Notes: a model not told the origin generated them from the letters alone. Counted from the first letter of the stretch, positions 24,049 to 33,457 are shown. The stretch is DNA of 46,239 nucleotides from SZUA-265 sp966249405 (GCA_966249405.1 CBINDO010000027.1:1-46239); one strand, 5' to 3'. Numbers and translations: made by a program.

Positions 24049-25413
24049 TTAGACGTCCGTGATCTTGTAGTCCTTCATCTTGTAGAGCAGGGCTCGGTGA
24101 CTGATCTCGAGCAGGTCGGCGGCGCGCGTGCGGTTGCCCTTGGTGCGTTGCAGGGCCCTCCGTATCAAGATCTCTTCGATGATGCGGGTCGTCCGCTTGA
24201 CGCTGAGTTCGTCCGTCGAGAGCTGCATCTGGATCGGGTCGGAGGCCTCGCGAAGCCGCTCCGGCAAATCGGAGGCCACTATCTGCTCGCCCTCGGCCAA
24301 GACCATGGCCCGCTCGACCGTGTTCTCGAGTTCGCGCACGTTGCCCGGCCAGCTGTATTCGATGAGCAGGCGCCGAGCTTCGGCGTCCATGCCGCGCACG
24401 CGGGTGCCCAATCGAGCGTTGTTCCGAGCCATGAAGTGTTCGACCAGCAACATGATGTCCTCGCGCCGTTCGCGGAGCGGCGGGACGACGATCGGCAGCA
24501 CGTTCAAACGGTAGAACAAATCCTCGCGAAACCGCCCCGCGGCGATCTCCGCCTGCAGGTCGCGATGGGTCGCCGCCACGATGCGCACGTCCACGTTCTG
24601 GTCCTTGGTCTCACCGAGCCTTCGAATCGTCGACTCCTGGAGTACTCGCAACAGCTTGACCTGCAACCCCAACGGGATTTCGCCGATCTCGTCCAAGAAC
24701 AACGTCCCTGCGTCGGCCTCCTCGAACAAGCCGCGTCGATCGGAGATGGCGTCGGTGAACGCGCCGCGCTTGTGCCCGAAGAGCTCGCTCTCGAGCAGGT
24801 TTTCTGGAATCGCCCCACAGTTGACGGCGACGAAACGGCCGGCGCGACGATTGCTCTGGGTGTGGAGCGCACGCGCGACGAGCTCCTTGCCGACGCCACT
24901 TTCGCCCGTGATCAGCACCGTGGTTTTGTAGTCGGCGATCTTGCCGATGGTGCGGAAGATGTTCTGCATCACCGCGCTTTTCGCCAGGATGTCGTCGAAG
25001 CGAAACTCACGACGCATTTCCTCACGCAACGCGACGTTCTCCCGCCGCAGCAACTCGCGCTCCTCGGCCTTGCGCAACGCCAGCACGACCTCGTCCGGTT
25101 GAAACGGCTTTTGCAGGTAGTCGTAGGCGCCCGCCTTCATCGCGTCTATGGCCTGCTCGACGTTGCCGTAGGCGCTCATCACGATCACGGTCGCTGGGTT
25201 GTTCTTCGCACGCAGGACAGCCAGTAAGTCCATGCCACCGACTTTGGGCATCCGCACGTCCGTCAGCACGACGTCGGGGCCGAAGGTATCGATCTTCTGC
25301 AACGCCTCTTGGCCCCCGGCTGCGACCTCCACCTCGTAGCCGTGACGCCGCAACAACGTCTTCAACACCAGGCGGATGTTCTCTTCGTCGTCGACAACTA
25401 GGACTCTCTTCAT
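24049..25413 (-). CDS. NtrC-family sigma-54-dependent response regulator
   Basis: 454 residues. Receiver domain (1-120): acidic pocket VDDEENIR, phosphorylation site DVRMPKVGG, T/S switch MSAYG and KPF. AAA+ domain (about 140-380): Walker A GESGVGKE, sigma-54 contact loop ELFGHKRGAFTDA (GAFTDA rather than the commonest GAFTGA), Walker B LFLDEIGEIP, and WPGNVRELEN. The C-terminal Fis-type helix-turn-helix ends TRAADLLEISHRALLYKMKDY. It should activate sigma-54 promoters when phosphorylated. ATG 25413 begins the usual MKRVLVVDD; the frame is open slightly further. No histidine kinase is adjacent. Confidence 0.95.
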   Translation of the reverse strand: MKRVLVVDDEENIRLVLKTLLRRHGYEVEVAAGGQEALQKIDTFGPDVVLTDVRMPKVGGMDLLAVLRAKNNPATVIVMSAYGNVEQAIDAMKAGAYDYLQKPFQPDEVVLALRKAEERELLRRENVALREEMRREFRFDDILAKSAVMQNIFRTIGKIADYKTTVLITGESGVGKELVARALHTQSNRRAGRFVAVNCGAIPENLLESELFGHKRGAFTDAISDRRGLFEEADAGTLFLDEIGEIPLGLQVKLLRVLQESTIRRLGETKDQNVDVRIVAATHRDLQAEIAAGRFREDLFYRLNVLPIVVPPLRERREDIMLLVEHFMARNNARLGTRVRGMDAEARRLLIEYSWPGNVRELENTVERAMVLAEGEQIVASDLPERLREASDPIQMQLSTDELSVKRTTRIIEEILIRRALQRTKGNRTRAADLLEISHRALLYKMKDYKITDV

Positions 25414-25609
25414 CGGGGGGCTCTGCCCGCGCCGCAAAAAGTGCAAACTTCGGTCGCGAGGTATGAAATACTTACCCTACTCGGGACGGCCGTGCACTTG
25501 CCTTGCGCAGACCGGCTTTGCTATTCGCTGCCTCTCGACGGTTCGGGATGCGGACAGTGCCGTTCCGACCTAGAACTCGTTTCGGACAGAAAACCAAAGG
25601 ACTACGCGC

Positions 25610-26833
25610 ATGTGGGGCATCGATCGACTGAGCGGCGGACAACTCTCGGGATTACGTAAGCGTTTACGGAACGGCCCGGTCGCGCTGCTTTCGCACAGCC
25701 CAGCGATCGATCGCAAGGGTCGCCAAACGTGGGAGGTACTCGCGGAACTCGGCGCGGCGCCGCGCATCATCTTCAGTCCGGAACACGGCCTGCACGGGGT
25801 TGCTCAAGCGGAAGAACCGGTGGAAGGCACGAACGCCACCGACGCGAGCGCCGCGGTGGTGAGCCTGTACGGTTCGAACCCCGAGAGCTTGGCACCTTCG
25901 CCGGCCCACTTCGAAGGCATCGAGACCCTGGTCATCGACTTGGTGGACGTCGGCTCACGTTATTACACTTACGTGTGGACGGCGCTGCTGACGGCGCGTG
26001 TAGCGCTCGCGGCAAACGTGCACGTCGTGCTGCTCGATCGACCGAACCCGTTGAGCGGTAACCCAGCCTTGTGTGAAGGCGCGCCGCAAGCGCCGGAGTT
26101 CCTCTCGTTCGTCGGGTTGTTCCCGGTTCCGATCCGCCATGGTCTCACGATCGCGGAGTTGCTCCTGCATTGTCTCGTTACGGGTGGCGAATTGACGCCG
26201 GAACGGCTGGGACCCGAGGCCGCGTTTTCGGTCGTCTCGTGCTGGGGTTGGGAGCGCCATCGCGGCGGTGAAGCTTGGGGGCGGCCGTTCATCCCCCCCT
26301 CGCCCAACATGCCGTCCCTCGAGACCGCGCTGCTGTATCCCGGCGGTTGTCTGGTCGAAGGCACCAACTTGTCCGAAGGGCGCGGCACGGCCACGCCTTT
26401 CCGGGTGTACGGCGCGCCGTTCTTGGACGAGGAGAAGCTGTCGACGACGCTGCGCGAAGCACATCTCCCCGGCGTGATGCCGCGCCCGGTCCGGTTTCGT
26501 CCGAGCTTCGAAAAACACGCCGGCCAAGTCTGCAACGGCGTGATGTTGCACGTGACCGACCCGCTCACGTTCCGCCCCGTGTCGACGCTCCTGCACCTGA
26601 TCTGGGCGGCGCGCCAGCAGGCCCCCGAGTCTTTCCAGTTCTTGACCCGCGCCTACGAGTTCGAAAGCACGCGCTTGGCCTTCGACCTACTCACGGGCAG
26701 CGACAAGGCCCGAATGGCGCTCCAAGCGGACGCTTCGGCGACCGAACTCAAAGACCTCGTTTGCCCGGTACCCGCCGAATGGGCCGAGCAAGTCGCGAAC
26801 CTGCAGGACCTGGTGACGCGCGCCCAGGCGTGA
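25610..26833 (+). CDS. namZ: NamZ-type exo-beta-N-acetylmuramidase (DUF1343)
   Basis: 407 residues covering the whole DUF1343 family: SPEHGLHG, DLVDVGSRYYTYVWT, LLDRPNPLSG, PPSPNMPSLETALLYPGGC and GTNLSEGRGTATPF, then the C-terminal domain. Characterised members release MurNAc from peptidoglycan fragments in murein recycling. Unlike many members, no signal peptide is visible at the start, so it may act in the cytoplasm. ATG 25610 has AGGA eight bases upstream. It is divergent from the NtrC-like gene; the 196-base space between them shows no gene. Confidence 0.88.
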   Translation: MWGIDRLSGGQLSGLRKRLRNGPVALLSHSPAIDRKGRQTWEVLAELGAAPRIIFSPEHGLHGVAQAEEPVEGTNATDASAAVVSLYGSNPESLAPSPAHFEGIETLVIDLVDVGSRYYTYVWTALLTARVALAANVHVVLLDRPNPLSGNPALCEGAPQAPEFLSFVGLFPVPIRHGLTIAELLLHCLVTGGELTPERLGPEAAFSVVSCWGWERHRGGEAWGRPFIPPSPNMPSLETALLYPGGCLVEGTNLSEGRGTATPFRVYGAPFLDEEKLSTTLREAHLPGVMPRPVRFRPSFEKHAGQVCNGVMLHVTDPLTFRPVSTLLHLIWAARQQAPESFQFLTRAYEFESTRLAFDLLTGSDKARMALQADASATELKDLVCPVPAEWAEQVANLQDLVTRAQA

Positions 26834-26875
26834 AGCAGGAAGACATCGCACGACCCCACGCGACGTCGCCTGGTT

Positions 26876-26922
26876 TTGGGGTGGGCCCAGCGCAGTGAGA
26901 CACTTCGCGGCTCACGCCCACC
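26876..26922. repeat. Dispersed palindromic element, copy A
   Basis: A 47-base element between two convergent genes. Its ends GGTGGGC and GCCCACC pair as an inverted repeat, with an inner stem GTGAG/CTCAC. Its left and right arms match those of copy B (42047-42094) at 16 of 17 and 14 of 15 bases, with the same 16-base centre length. The centre differs in orientation (see findings). It may also work as a bidirectional terminator. Confidence 0.5.
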
Positions 26923-26951
26923 AACTGCGCCCCAAGAGCACCAAGCCATCC

Positions 26952-27494
26952 TCAAAAGAAGATGCCGTTGACGATCGTGCGCGGCTCGTGCCGCAGCGTG
27001 CGCGAGAAGAAGTCGAGCAGCACCTCGTCCAAGTTGCCGCGTGGATAAAGTTCGAACACCTCGTCGACGGCGGCCTTGTCGAGACCGTAACGCTTGAGGC
27101 CTCGCGAGTGTTCTATCCACACCGCGCTTCGGAAAACCTCCGCCACCTCGGAAGCTCCTGGCACGGGGAGCAAGCGGTGGTTCAACAATAAACACTGGCG
27201 AACGAGCTCGGGGTTTTCTCGCGTGAATGCGCCCAAGCGCTGCTCGAAGATGGCGAGCGAACGTTGCAGGTAGTTGTCACCCGGAGCGGCGTGCACGAGA
27301 CCGAGGTCGTGCACCATCGCGATCGCGTACGCGGTATCCAAATCGAAGGGGATGCCGCGCGCCGCGAGCAGCTGGCGAGCGAACTCGTACAGCCGGAAAC
27401 AATGGTTGCGAAGGCCCTCGCCCGGGTAGGGGCTCAGGCGGTCGAACACCTCATCGGCGGAAATCACGAGTTGGCTCGTCGCAGCAACAACCAC
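26952..27494 (-). CDS. HD-domain metal-dependent phosphohydrolase-like protein
   Basis: 180 residues, soluble. The HD pattern is present: NHCFRLYEFARQLL (first His), AMVHDLGLVHAA (HD pair) and LLNHRLLP (further His), followed by an Asp-bearing helix. HD proteins hydrolyse phosphate esters or nucleotides, and small stand-alone ones often have unknown substrates. The GTG at 27494 is the only reasonable start and has a weak AG-rich sequence upstream. It converges with namZ across repeat copy A and diverges from the molybdoenzyme operon. Confidence 0.8.
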   Translation of the reverse strand: MVVAATSQLVISADEVFDRLSPYPGEGLRNHCFRLYEFARQLLAARGIPFDLDTAYAIAMVHDLGLVHAAPGDNYLQRSLAIFEQRLGAFTRENPELVRQCLLLNHRLLPVPGASEVAEVFRSAVWIEHSRGLKRYGLDKAAVDEVFELYPRGNLDEVLLDFFSRTLRHEPRTIVNGIFF

Positions 27495-27722
27495 GACTCA
27501 TTGTACTCTGCGATTGCCGTATCGTGCCCTTTCCAAAGCTCTCGGCCCCCAGGCCGCGCGAGGTGGTACAGCGCCGTCGCAACGCTCCCGGCACCTTCAC
27601 CGCGTCGAAACCGGCCGCCTGGGGCCGAAACGCGCAAGAAACGCCACGCCCCCGGTGGACCGCAAGAATCTCGGGTGGGTCATGAGCGCGAAACCTGGGC
27701 GCGTTCACACTGATGCTCACGC

Positions 27723-29480
27723 ATGGCGCTCGATCCTCTGCTTCCAATGCAAACTGTCTCGCCGCTGTCGTTCAGTGGTGAACGGTCGACGTCACCCAAC
27801 CCGGTGGTCGAGGAGCGAAGGCGTCTCCCGGTGTTGCCGGTAGCCCGCTTGCTCGAGACGCAAAAGTCACTGACGGCAGTCGAGCGCTTCGCGAAGGAAC
27901 ACGAGGAGGGCCAGGTCCCGCTCCAGGCCAAGTACTACAAGAACCTCATCCCGCTGAGCAAGCCGGGTCCGGGCGAGCAGTATTCCTTCGAAGTCGACCT
28001 CGACAAGTGCACGGGCTGTAAGGCGTGTGTCTCCGCGTGCCACACGCTGAACGGGCTGGACGACAACGAGTTGTGGCGCACGGTCGGTTTGCTCCACGGC
28101 GGGAGTACCGTTGCTTCGACACAGCAAACCGTGACCACCTCGTGTCACCACTGCGTCGACCCTGCGTGCATGAACGGTTGCCCCGTCAATGCGTACGAAA
28201 AGGATCCCATCACGGGCATCGTGAAACACTTGGATGACCAGTGTTTCGGCTGCCAGTACTGCACCCTGATGTGCCCCTACGACGCGCCCAAGTTCAGCGC
28301 GGAACGGGGTATCGTCCGCAAGTGTGACATGTGCAGCGATCGACTGGCTCACGACGAGGCTCCCGCGTGCGTGCAGGCGTGTCCGAACGAAGCCATCGCG
28401 ATCCGGATCGTCGAGCAAGCCGAGGCAATCCAAACGAGTGAAGCAGGCATGTTCCTGCCGGGTGCGCCCACGCCCGAACACACGGTTCCGACCACCGTCT
28501 ACAAGACGGCGCGTCCACTGCCGCACAACTTGCTGCCGGCGGACTTCTACGCGACGCGGCCCGAACATCCCCACCTGCCGCTAGTCGGTTTGCTGACGTT
28601 GTCGCAACTCGCCGTCGGCGTGATTCTGGTCAAGGGCTTCATCGAACAGATCACGGGGACGCTTGCTCCCGAAGCGGCCCATCAAACCGCTGCCGCGGCG
28701 CTGCTCACGGTAGTGGCCTTGGGCGTTGGCGTGTTTCACCTCGGCCGCCCGCTGCTCGCGTGGCGAGCGGTCCTCAACGTCCGCAACTCGTGGTTCAGTC
28801 GCGAAGCGCTCGTTTTCGGCGTCTTTGCTGCGCTCGTGCTCACCCACGGGGCGCTCGTCGTTGGCCTCGAGTACCCGCCGCTCCTGGAGGCCTTGCCCGG
28901 CTCGATTCGTGAAAGTTTGATGCTGGGGGTGCCTATCATCCAAGACGCCGCCGCCGTCACGGGTGTGTTGGCGGTGTTGTGTTCGGTAATGGTTTACGTG
29001 GCCACCAAACGCCCACAGTGGTCGGGGCTGCGAACCGCGCTCAAGTTCTTTGGCACCACGCTCGTGCTCGGGGTCGCGACCGTGTTGGCGGTCACCTCGT
29101 TCGGCGCCGACGAATTCGACGTCGACTCCGAGCGCGTATTCCGGACGCTGCTCGAAGCGCTGGTCGTCGCTTCGACCGTGAAGCTCGCTTACGAGGGGGA
29201 ACTGCTCCGGCACATCCAGAGTCGTCAACACACGATCGAAAAGCGCATGGCGACGGTGATGCTGCGCGACCTGCGCTTGGTGACGCTGAGCCGGTTCGCC
29301 CTGGGACTCGCCGGCGGAATCGTGGTGCCCCTGATCGTCAACACGACCCCGTTGTCCTCGAGCGTGGCCGCACCGCTGCTCGTGTGTGGTCTGGCGCTGA
29401 GTCTGGCGGGTGAGCTCGCCGAACGTTATCTATTCTTCCGCGCTGCCCCTGCTTCGCGAATGCCTGGAGGCCTGCCATGA
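27723..29480 (+). CDS. Fused ferredoxin (DmsB-like) and DmsC-like membrane-anchor subunit of a molybdoenzyme
   Basis: 585 residues. The front half carries four [4Fe-4S] cluster motifs from C96: CTGCKACVSAC, CHHCVDPACMNGCP, CFGCQYCTLMCPY and CDMC with ACVQACP. The back half (about 265-575) is a DmsC-type anchor with about eight helices, which in relatives binds menaquinol. Normally these are two proteins (B and C subunits); here they are one chain. No signal peptide or twin-Arg motif is present, so the clusters should face the cytoplasm. It would carry electrons between quinol and the catalytic subunit encoded next, whose ATG overlaps this stop (ATGA). Confidence 0.9.
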   Translation: MALDPLLPMQTVSPLSFSGERSTSPNPVVEERRRLPVLPVARLLETQKSLTAVERFAKEHEEGQVPLQAKYYKNLIPLSKPGPGEQYSFEVDLDKCTGCKACVSACHTLNGLDDNELWRTVGLLHGGSTVASTQQTVTTSCHHCVDPACMNGCPVNAYEKDPITGIVKHLDDQCFGCQYCTLMCPYDAPKFSAERGIVRKCDMCSDRLAHDEAPACVQACPNEAIAIRIVEQAEAIQTSEAGMFLPGAPTPEHTVPTTVYKTARPLPHNLLPADFYATRPEHPHLPLVGLLTLSQLAVGVILVKGFIEQITGTLAPEAAHQTAAAALLTVVALGVGVFHLGRPLLAWRAVLNVRNSWFSREALVFGVFAALVLTHGALVVGLEYPPLLEALPGSIRESLMLGVPIIQDAAAVTGVLAVLCSVMVYVATKRPQWSGLRTALKFFGTTLVLGVATVLAVTSFGADEFDVDSERVFRTLLEALVVASTVKLAYEGELLRHIQSRQHTIEKRMATVMLRDLRLVTLSRFALGLAGGIVVPLIVNTTPLSSSVAAPLLVCGLALSLAGELAERYLFFRAAPASRMPGGLP

Positions 29481-31726
29481 CGAGTAACCTCAAACCCGGC
29501 CTGTTGTCCCAATCCTTGCGTCTGCTTGGTCAGACACTGTTGCGAAAGGAGGGCCCCCTCACCCGAGAGCTCCTCCAACAGCCGAGCGCGTTCGGTCTGG
29601 GACGCCTGCCGGACGCCGTGCGCCCGGACGTCACGACCACCATGGTGTGCGGGTTCTGTTCGACGGGCTGCTCCCTCAACGTTCACCTAAAGCAAGACCC
29701 GACAACGAAGGGCTTCAAGCCGGTGGGGCTCAGCCCTACCACCGAGTACCCAGTAAACCTCGGGATGGCGTGTCCCAAGGGTTGGGAAGCGCTGACGCCC
29801 CTGACGGGACCGGGCCGCGCCACCACGCCCGCCGTACGCCGTGACGGCAAGCTCGAACCCGTGTCGTGGGAAGAGGCCATCGGTGAGATGGTGACTCGGT
29901 TCAAAGAGATTCAAGCCAAACACGGCAAAGATTCGGTGGCTTGGCTCGGCACGGGGCAGATCCCCACAGAAGAGCTGGCTTTCCTGGGTGCCCTCGGCAA
30001 ATTCGGGATGGGCATCGTCCACGGCGACGGCAACACGCGTCAATGCATGGCCACCTCGGCCGTAGCCTACAAGCAGGCTTTCGGCTTCGACGCTCCTCCC
30101 CTGAGCTACAACGACTTCGAGGAGTCGGACGTCATCATCTTGGTCGGCTCCAATCTTTGCATCGCGCACCCCATCATGTGGGAGCGCATCTGCAAGAACC
30201 CGCACTCCCCCAAGGTGGTGGTCGTAGATCCACGCAAGACGGAGACGGCGGTCGCCGCCACGCATCACTACGCGCCGAACCCCAAGTCCGACCTGACGCT
30301 CTTCTACGCGCTCGCCAACTGGCTGATTCAGAACGGTCACGTCGATCACGAGTACGTCGCGCGGTGCGTGGACGGATTCGATACCTTTGCGCGCGAGGTC
30401 GAGAGCTTCACGCTGGCGCGCGCCGCGGCCGAGACGGCGCTCACGGAAGCCCAAATCGTCGAGTTCGCCAAGCTCATTGCCAACGGTAAGCGCGTCAGTT
30501 TCTGGTGGACGATGGGTGTAAACCAGAGTCATCAAGGGGTACGCACGGCGCAGGCGCTCATCAACTTGGCGTTGATCACCGGCAACATGGGGCGACCCGG
30601 TACGGGCGCCAATTCGATCACGGGCCAGTGCAACGCGATGGGTTCGCGTATCTTCAGCAACACCACGAACCTCTTGGGCGGGCGTGATTTCAAAAACCCC
30701 GAACACCGCCGCGAAGTCGCCGACATCCTTGGCATCGATGAGGCCCTGATCCCCCGCGAATACAGCTGGGCCTACGACCAAATCATCGAGGGCATCCTAT
30801 CCGGCAAAATCAAGGCCCTTTGGATAATCGCGACCAACCCCGTTCACTCGTGGGTCAACCAGAACCATCTCGACGAGGTGCTGTCACGGCTGGAGTGCCT
30901 CGTCGTCCAAGACATGTACCACGACACCGAGACCGCGGTGCTCGCCGACGTTCTGCTGCCAGCGGCTGCGTGGGGTGAGAAGGACGGCACGTTCATCAAC
31001 TCCGAACGCCGGATCGGGGTCATCAAGAAGGTCGCCGTTTCGCCAGGTCAAGCACTCGCAGACTTCCACATCTTTCAGTTGGTCGCCGAAGCCTGGGGCT
31101 GCGGCCACCTGTTTCGCGAATGGACGTCGCCGGAAGCGGTATTTCAACTGCTCAAGCGCCTCAGCCGAGGTCGCCCGTGCGACTTCTCCGGGGTCGAGGA
31201 CTACGTGCATGTCGATCGCCTGGGCGGCGTTCAGTGGCCGCACCCCGAGGGCGCTCCAGAACCAGAGCGCGAACGGCGCCTCTTCGAGGACGGCCGCTAC
31301 TACACACCCACGGGTCGCGCTCAGCTGTTATTCTCGGAGCCACAACGCTTGCCAGAACGCCCATCCAAGCGATTTCCGCTCACGTTGCTCACCGGTCGAG
31401 GCAGCTCGAGTCAATGGCATACGCAGACACGCACCAAGCGGTCGGCGGTGCTGCGCAAGCTGGCGCCCGCTGAGCTATACGTCGAAGTCAATCCCAAAGA
31501 CGCGCGCGCGCTCGACGTGAGGCCCAACGATCTCGTCAAAGTGACGTCACCCCGCGGCTCGATCACGGCGCGTGCGTTCGTGACCAACACCGTTCGTCCA
31601 GGGCACGTGTTCTTGCCGATGCACTACGCCAACATCAACGAGCTCACCTTCCCGGTGTTCGATCCGCACTCGCGACAGCCCGGTTACAAAGCCTGTGCGG
31701 TTTCGGTTGAGCCCGTCAACCACTGA
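29477..31726 (+). CDS. Molybdopterin oxidoreductase, assimilatory-nitrate-reductase-like catalytic subunit
   Basis: 749 residues of the DMSO reductase superfamily. The N-terminal cluster site is CGFCSTGC with C58, C61, C65 and C99 (MACPKGWEAL). The likely Mo-ligating cysteine is C190 in GNTRQCMATSAVAYK, as in NarB/NasA-type nitrate reductases, and SYNDFEESDVIILVGSN and NMGRPGTGANSITGQCNAMG are also in that style. The C-terminal domain (about 640-749) binds the cofactor (LTGRGSSSQWHTQTRT). There is no twin-Arg signal, so it is cytoplasmic. Nitrate is the best guess for the substrate, but no nitrate transporter, nitrite reductase or cofactor-biosynthesis gene is nearby. Confidence 0.88.
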   Translation: MTSNLKPGLLSQSLRLLGQTLLRKEGPLTRELLQQPSAFGLGRLPDAVRPDVTTTMVCGFCSTGCSLNVHLKQDPTTKGFKPVGLSPTTEYPVNLGMACPKGWEALTPLTGPGRATTPAVRRDGKLEPVSWEEAIGEMVTRFKEIQAKHGKDSVAWLGTGQIPTEELAFLGALGKFGMGIVHGDGNTRQCMATSAVAYKQAFGFDAPPLSYNDFEESDVIILVGSNLCIAHPIMWERICKNPHSPKVVVVDPRKTETAVAATHHYAPNPKSDLTLFYALANWLIQNGHVDHEYVARCVDGFDTFAREVESFTLARAAAETALTEAQIVEFAKLIANGKRVSFWWTMGVNQSHQGVRTAQALINLALITGNMGRPGTGANSITGQCNAMGSRIFSNTTNLLGGRDFKNPEHRREVADILGIDEALIPREYSWAYDQIIEGILSGKIKALWIIATNPVHSWVNQNHLDEVLSRLECLVVQDMYHDTETAVLADVLLPAAAWGEKDGTFINSERRIGVIKKVAVSPGQALADFHIFQLVAEAWGCGHLFREWTSPEAVFQLLKRLSRGRPCDFSGVEDYVHVDRLGGVQWPHPEGAPEPERERRLFEDGRYYTPTGRAQLLFSEPQRLPERPSKRFPLTLLTGRGSSSQWHTQTRTKRSAVLRKLAPAELYVEVNPKDARALDVRPNDLVKVTSPRGSITARAFVTNTVRPGHVFLPMHYANINELTFPVFDPHSRQPGYKACAVSVEPVNH

Positions 31727-31775
31727 AGCCCTGGTGTCGTCCTGAGGAACGAGCAGCGGCATCGCTCGTACGCGC

Positions 31776-31789
31776 ACGGGTGAACCCGT
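31776..31789. terminator. Hairpin after the molybdoenzyme operon
   Basis: ACGGGT (31776-31781) pairs with ACCCGT (31784-31789) and is followed by TTGGG. Only a two-base gap lies between arms, so at least the outer four pairs form. It lies 50 bases past the stop. Confidence 0.4.
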
Positions 31790-31795
31790 TTGGGC

Positions 31796-31809
31796 CCCGC
31801 TTGCGCGGG
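31796..31809. terminator. Second hairpin between convergent genes
   Basis: CCCGC (31796-31800) pairs with GCGGG (31805-31809) over TTGC, 11 bases before the stop of the opposing nitrilase fusion gene. With the preceding hairpin it may form a bidirectional terminator. Confidence 0.4.
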
Positions 31810-31820
31810 ATTCAGGGCCC

Positions 31821-33389
31821 TTAGTCCAACGGCGCGGAGTCGAACTCGTATTCGGGAAGCCCGCTCTCCAGGTGTGTCACGAGTTCGAACAAGTCCGGCC
31901 GACGGTCGCGCCGCGGACGCACGCTGCCGCGTTCTCGGACACGGTGCAGAATGGATAAGTCCAAGTCCGTGACCAACAACGTCTCCACGTTGGGATCGGC
32001 CTCGGCCTGGATGCCGTCACGCGCGAACGTGAAGTCACTCGGTGTAAACACGGCGGCGCGACCGTAGTGCACGTCCAGCCCCGCCGCACCGGGCAGATTA
32101 CCGACCAAACCGGCCGCAGCCACGTAGATTTGGTTCTCGACGGCGCGCGCTTGGCAGCACCATCGCACGCGCAAATGTCCCTGACGATCGTCGGTGCAGT
32201 AGGGCACGAACAAGATGTCGACACCCTGGTCAGCGAGACACCGGGCAGCTTCCGGAAACTCCGAGTCGTAGCAGATCAAAACGCCGATCTTGGCCTTGGG
32301 CGTGGGGATGACGGCTAGGTGTGCGCCACCGTGCAAACCCCATGCTTCGGTCTCCGAGGGGGTGATGTGCAACTTGGGCTGCATCAGCACCCTGCCGTCG
32401 GGCATTGCGATGGGGCACACGTTGTGCAGACGGCGCTGTCCGTCCTGGATGAACGGAACCGGGTGGCTTCCGCCGATGATGTGGAGGTGATGCCGCTGCG
32501 CGAGGCGGGAGAACAGTCCGAAGACCTCCTTGGTGAGGTACGACAAGTTGCCGATGGCGACCGTTGCGGGTTGATCACGCAGCGCGGCCGACGACAGCAG
32601 CTGCAGGCTAGTGAACTCCGGAAACAGCACGAAGTCGGCGTCGTAGCCGCGCGCTGCCTGGACGAAGTACTCCACCTGCCTGGCGAAGGCCGCGAAGTCG
32701 TCGACGCCGCGCATCATGTGCTGCACGAGAGCAACGCGCACCCAATTCGAGTCGGTGAGGGGCGCCCGGTAGTCGGGGTTCGCCCACGCGAACAACGTGG
32801 CATCGAGCGGACGTTCGTCGTTCCGCGCGTAGCCGCGGAGCTCCGTGGCCTCCACGAAGCCGCGATTGGACAGGAACTCGGCAGCCGTTGGATTAGGTAA
32901 GTCGGCGCAACCCTGGCCGCCGTCTTCGACGCCCCCGTCGCGGGCCGCGGCAACGGGAACGGCCAACACCAGGCGCCGTAAGTTCGAGCGCCGACAGAGT
33001 TCGATTTGGGCGCGCAGCAATTGCTCGCCGATACCGCGCCGGCGCCACTGTTCGGCCACTCGAAGCTCAGAGACGTACAGCGTATCGCCGCCGAGGTCGT
33101 GATTGTAGAAGTAGCCGTCCTCCGTTATGCCGGCACGCGTGTGCGGGCGCAGCTGCTCTCGCCCCAGGTGAACGACGTGCGCAGCGCTGGTTGCGACTAA
33201 CCTCCCCGCGACTTCGACGCCCAGCTGGCCTTCTGGGAAGATCCGAACCTGTGACTGGCACTGATCGCCGCGCCACGCCGCCCATCGCGACGCACCCCGA
33301 GCTGGTTCCAACGCGACGGGTTCGTCCGTGGCCGAGAGGCACCGGAGCGTGGCTTCACCTTCGGGCGTTTGAAAAATGCGGGACCGCAT
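31821..33389 (-). CDS. Bifunctional GNAT acetyltransferase / carbon-nitrogen hydrolase (nitrilase family)
   Basis: 522 residues. The N-terminal half (about 10-205) is a GNAT domain with the acetyl-CoA loop RRRGIGEQLLRAQ (from 116). The C-terminal half (about 215-500) is a nitrilase-superfamily hydrolase with the full Glu-Lys-Cys triad: E258 in FPEFTS, K339 in QPKLHI and C373 in LICYDSEFPE. Such fusions could couple amide hydrolysis to N-acetylation of a released amine, but the substrate is unknown. ATG 33389 is favoured over a longer frame (33425) and has GGGG upstream. No signal peptide, so cytoplasmic. Confidence 0.88.
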   Translation of the reverse strand: MRSRIFQTPEGEATLRCLSATDEPVALEPARGASRWAAWRGDQCQSQVRIFPEGQLGVEVAGRLVATSAAHVVHLGREQLRPHTRAGITEDGYFYNHDLGGDTLYVSELRVAEQWRRRGIGEQLLRAQIELCRRSNLRRLVLAVPVAAARDGGVEDGGQGCADLPNPTAAEFLSNRGFVEATELRGYARNDERPLDATLFAWANPDYRAPLTDSNWVRVALVQHMMRGVDDFAAFARQVEYFVQAARGYDADFVLFPEFTSLQLLSSAALRDQPATVAIGNLSYLTKEVFGLFSRLAQRHHLHIIGGSHPVPFIQDGQRRLHNVCPIAMPDGRVLMQPKLHITPSETEAWGLHGGAHLAVIPTPKAKIGVLICYDSEFPEAARCLADQGVDILFVPYCTDDRQGHLRVRWCCQARAVENQIYVAAAGLVGNLPGAAGLDVHYGRAAVFTPSDFTFARDGIQAEADPNVETLLVTDLDLSILHRVRERGSVRPRRDRRPDLFELVTHLESGLPEYEFDSAPLD

Positions 33390-33457
33390 GCCCCGTTTAT
33401 CGCGCACAACGCCGCACGAGCCCAATGCTTTGGTTCGGCTTCGCAGTTGGAGCGCCC

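Noticed and set aside
23974..25227. 417-codon open frame on the plus strand
   Set aside because: It is antisense to the NtrC-family regulator, whose domains are all recognisable; GC-rich third positions commonly open such shadow frames.
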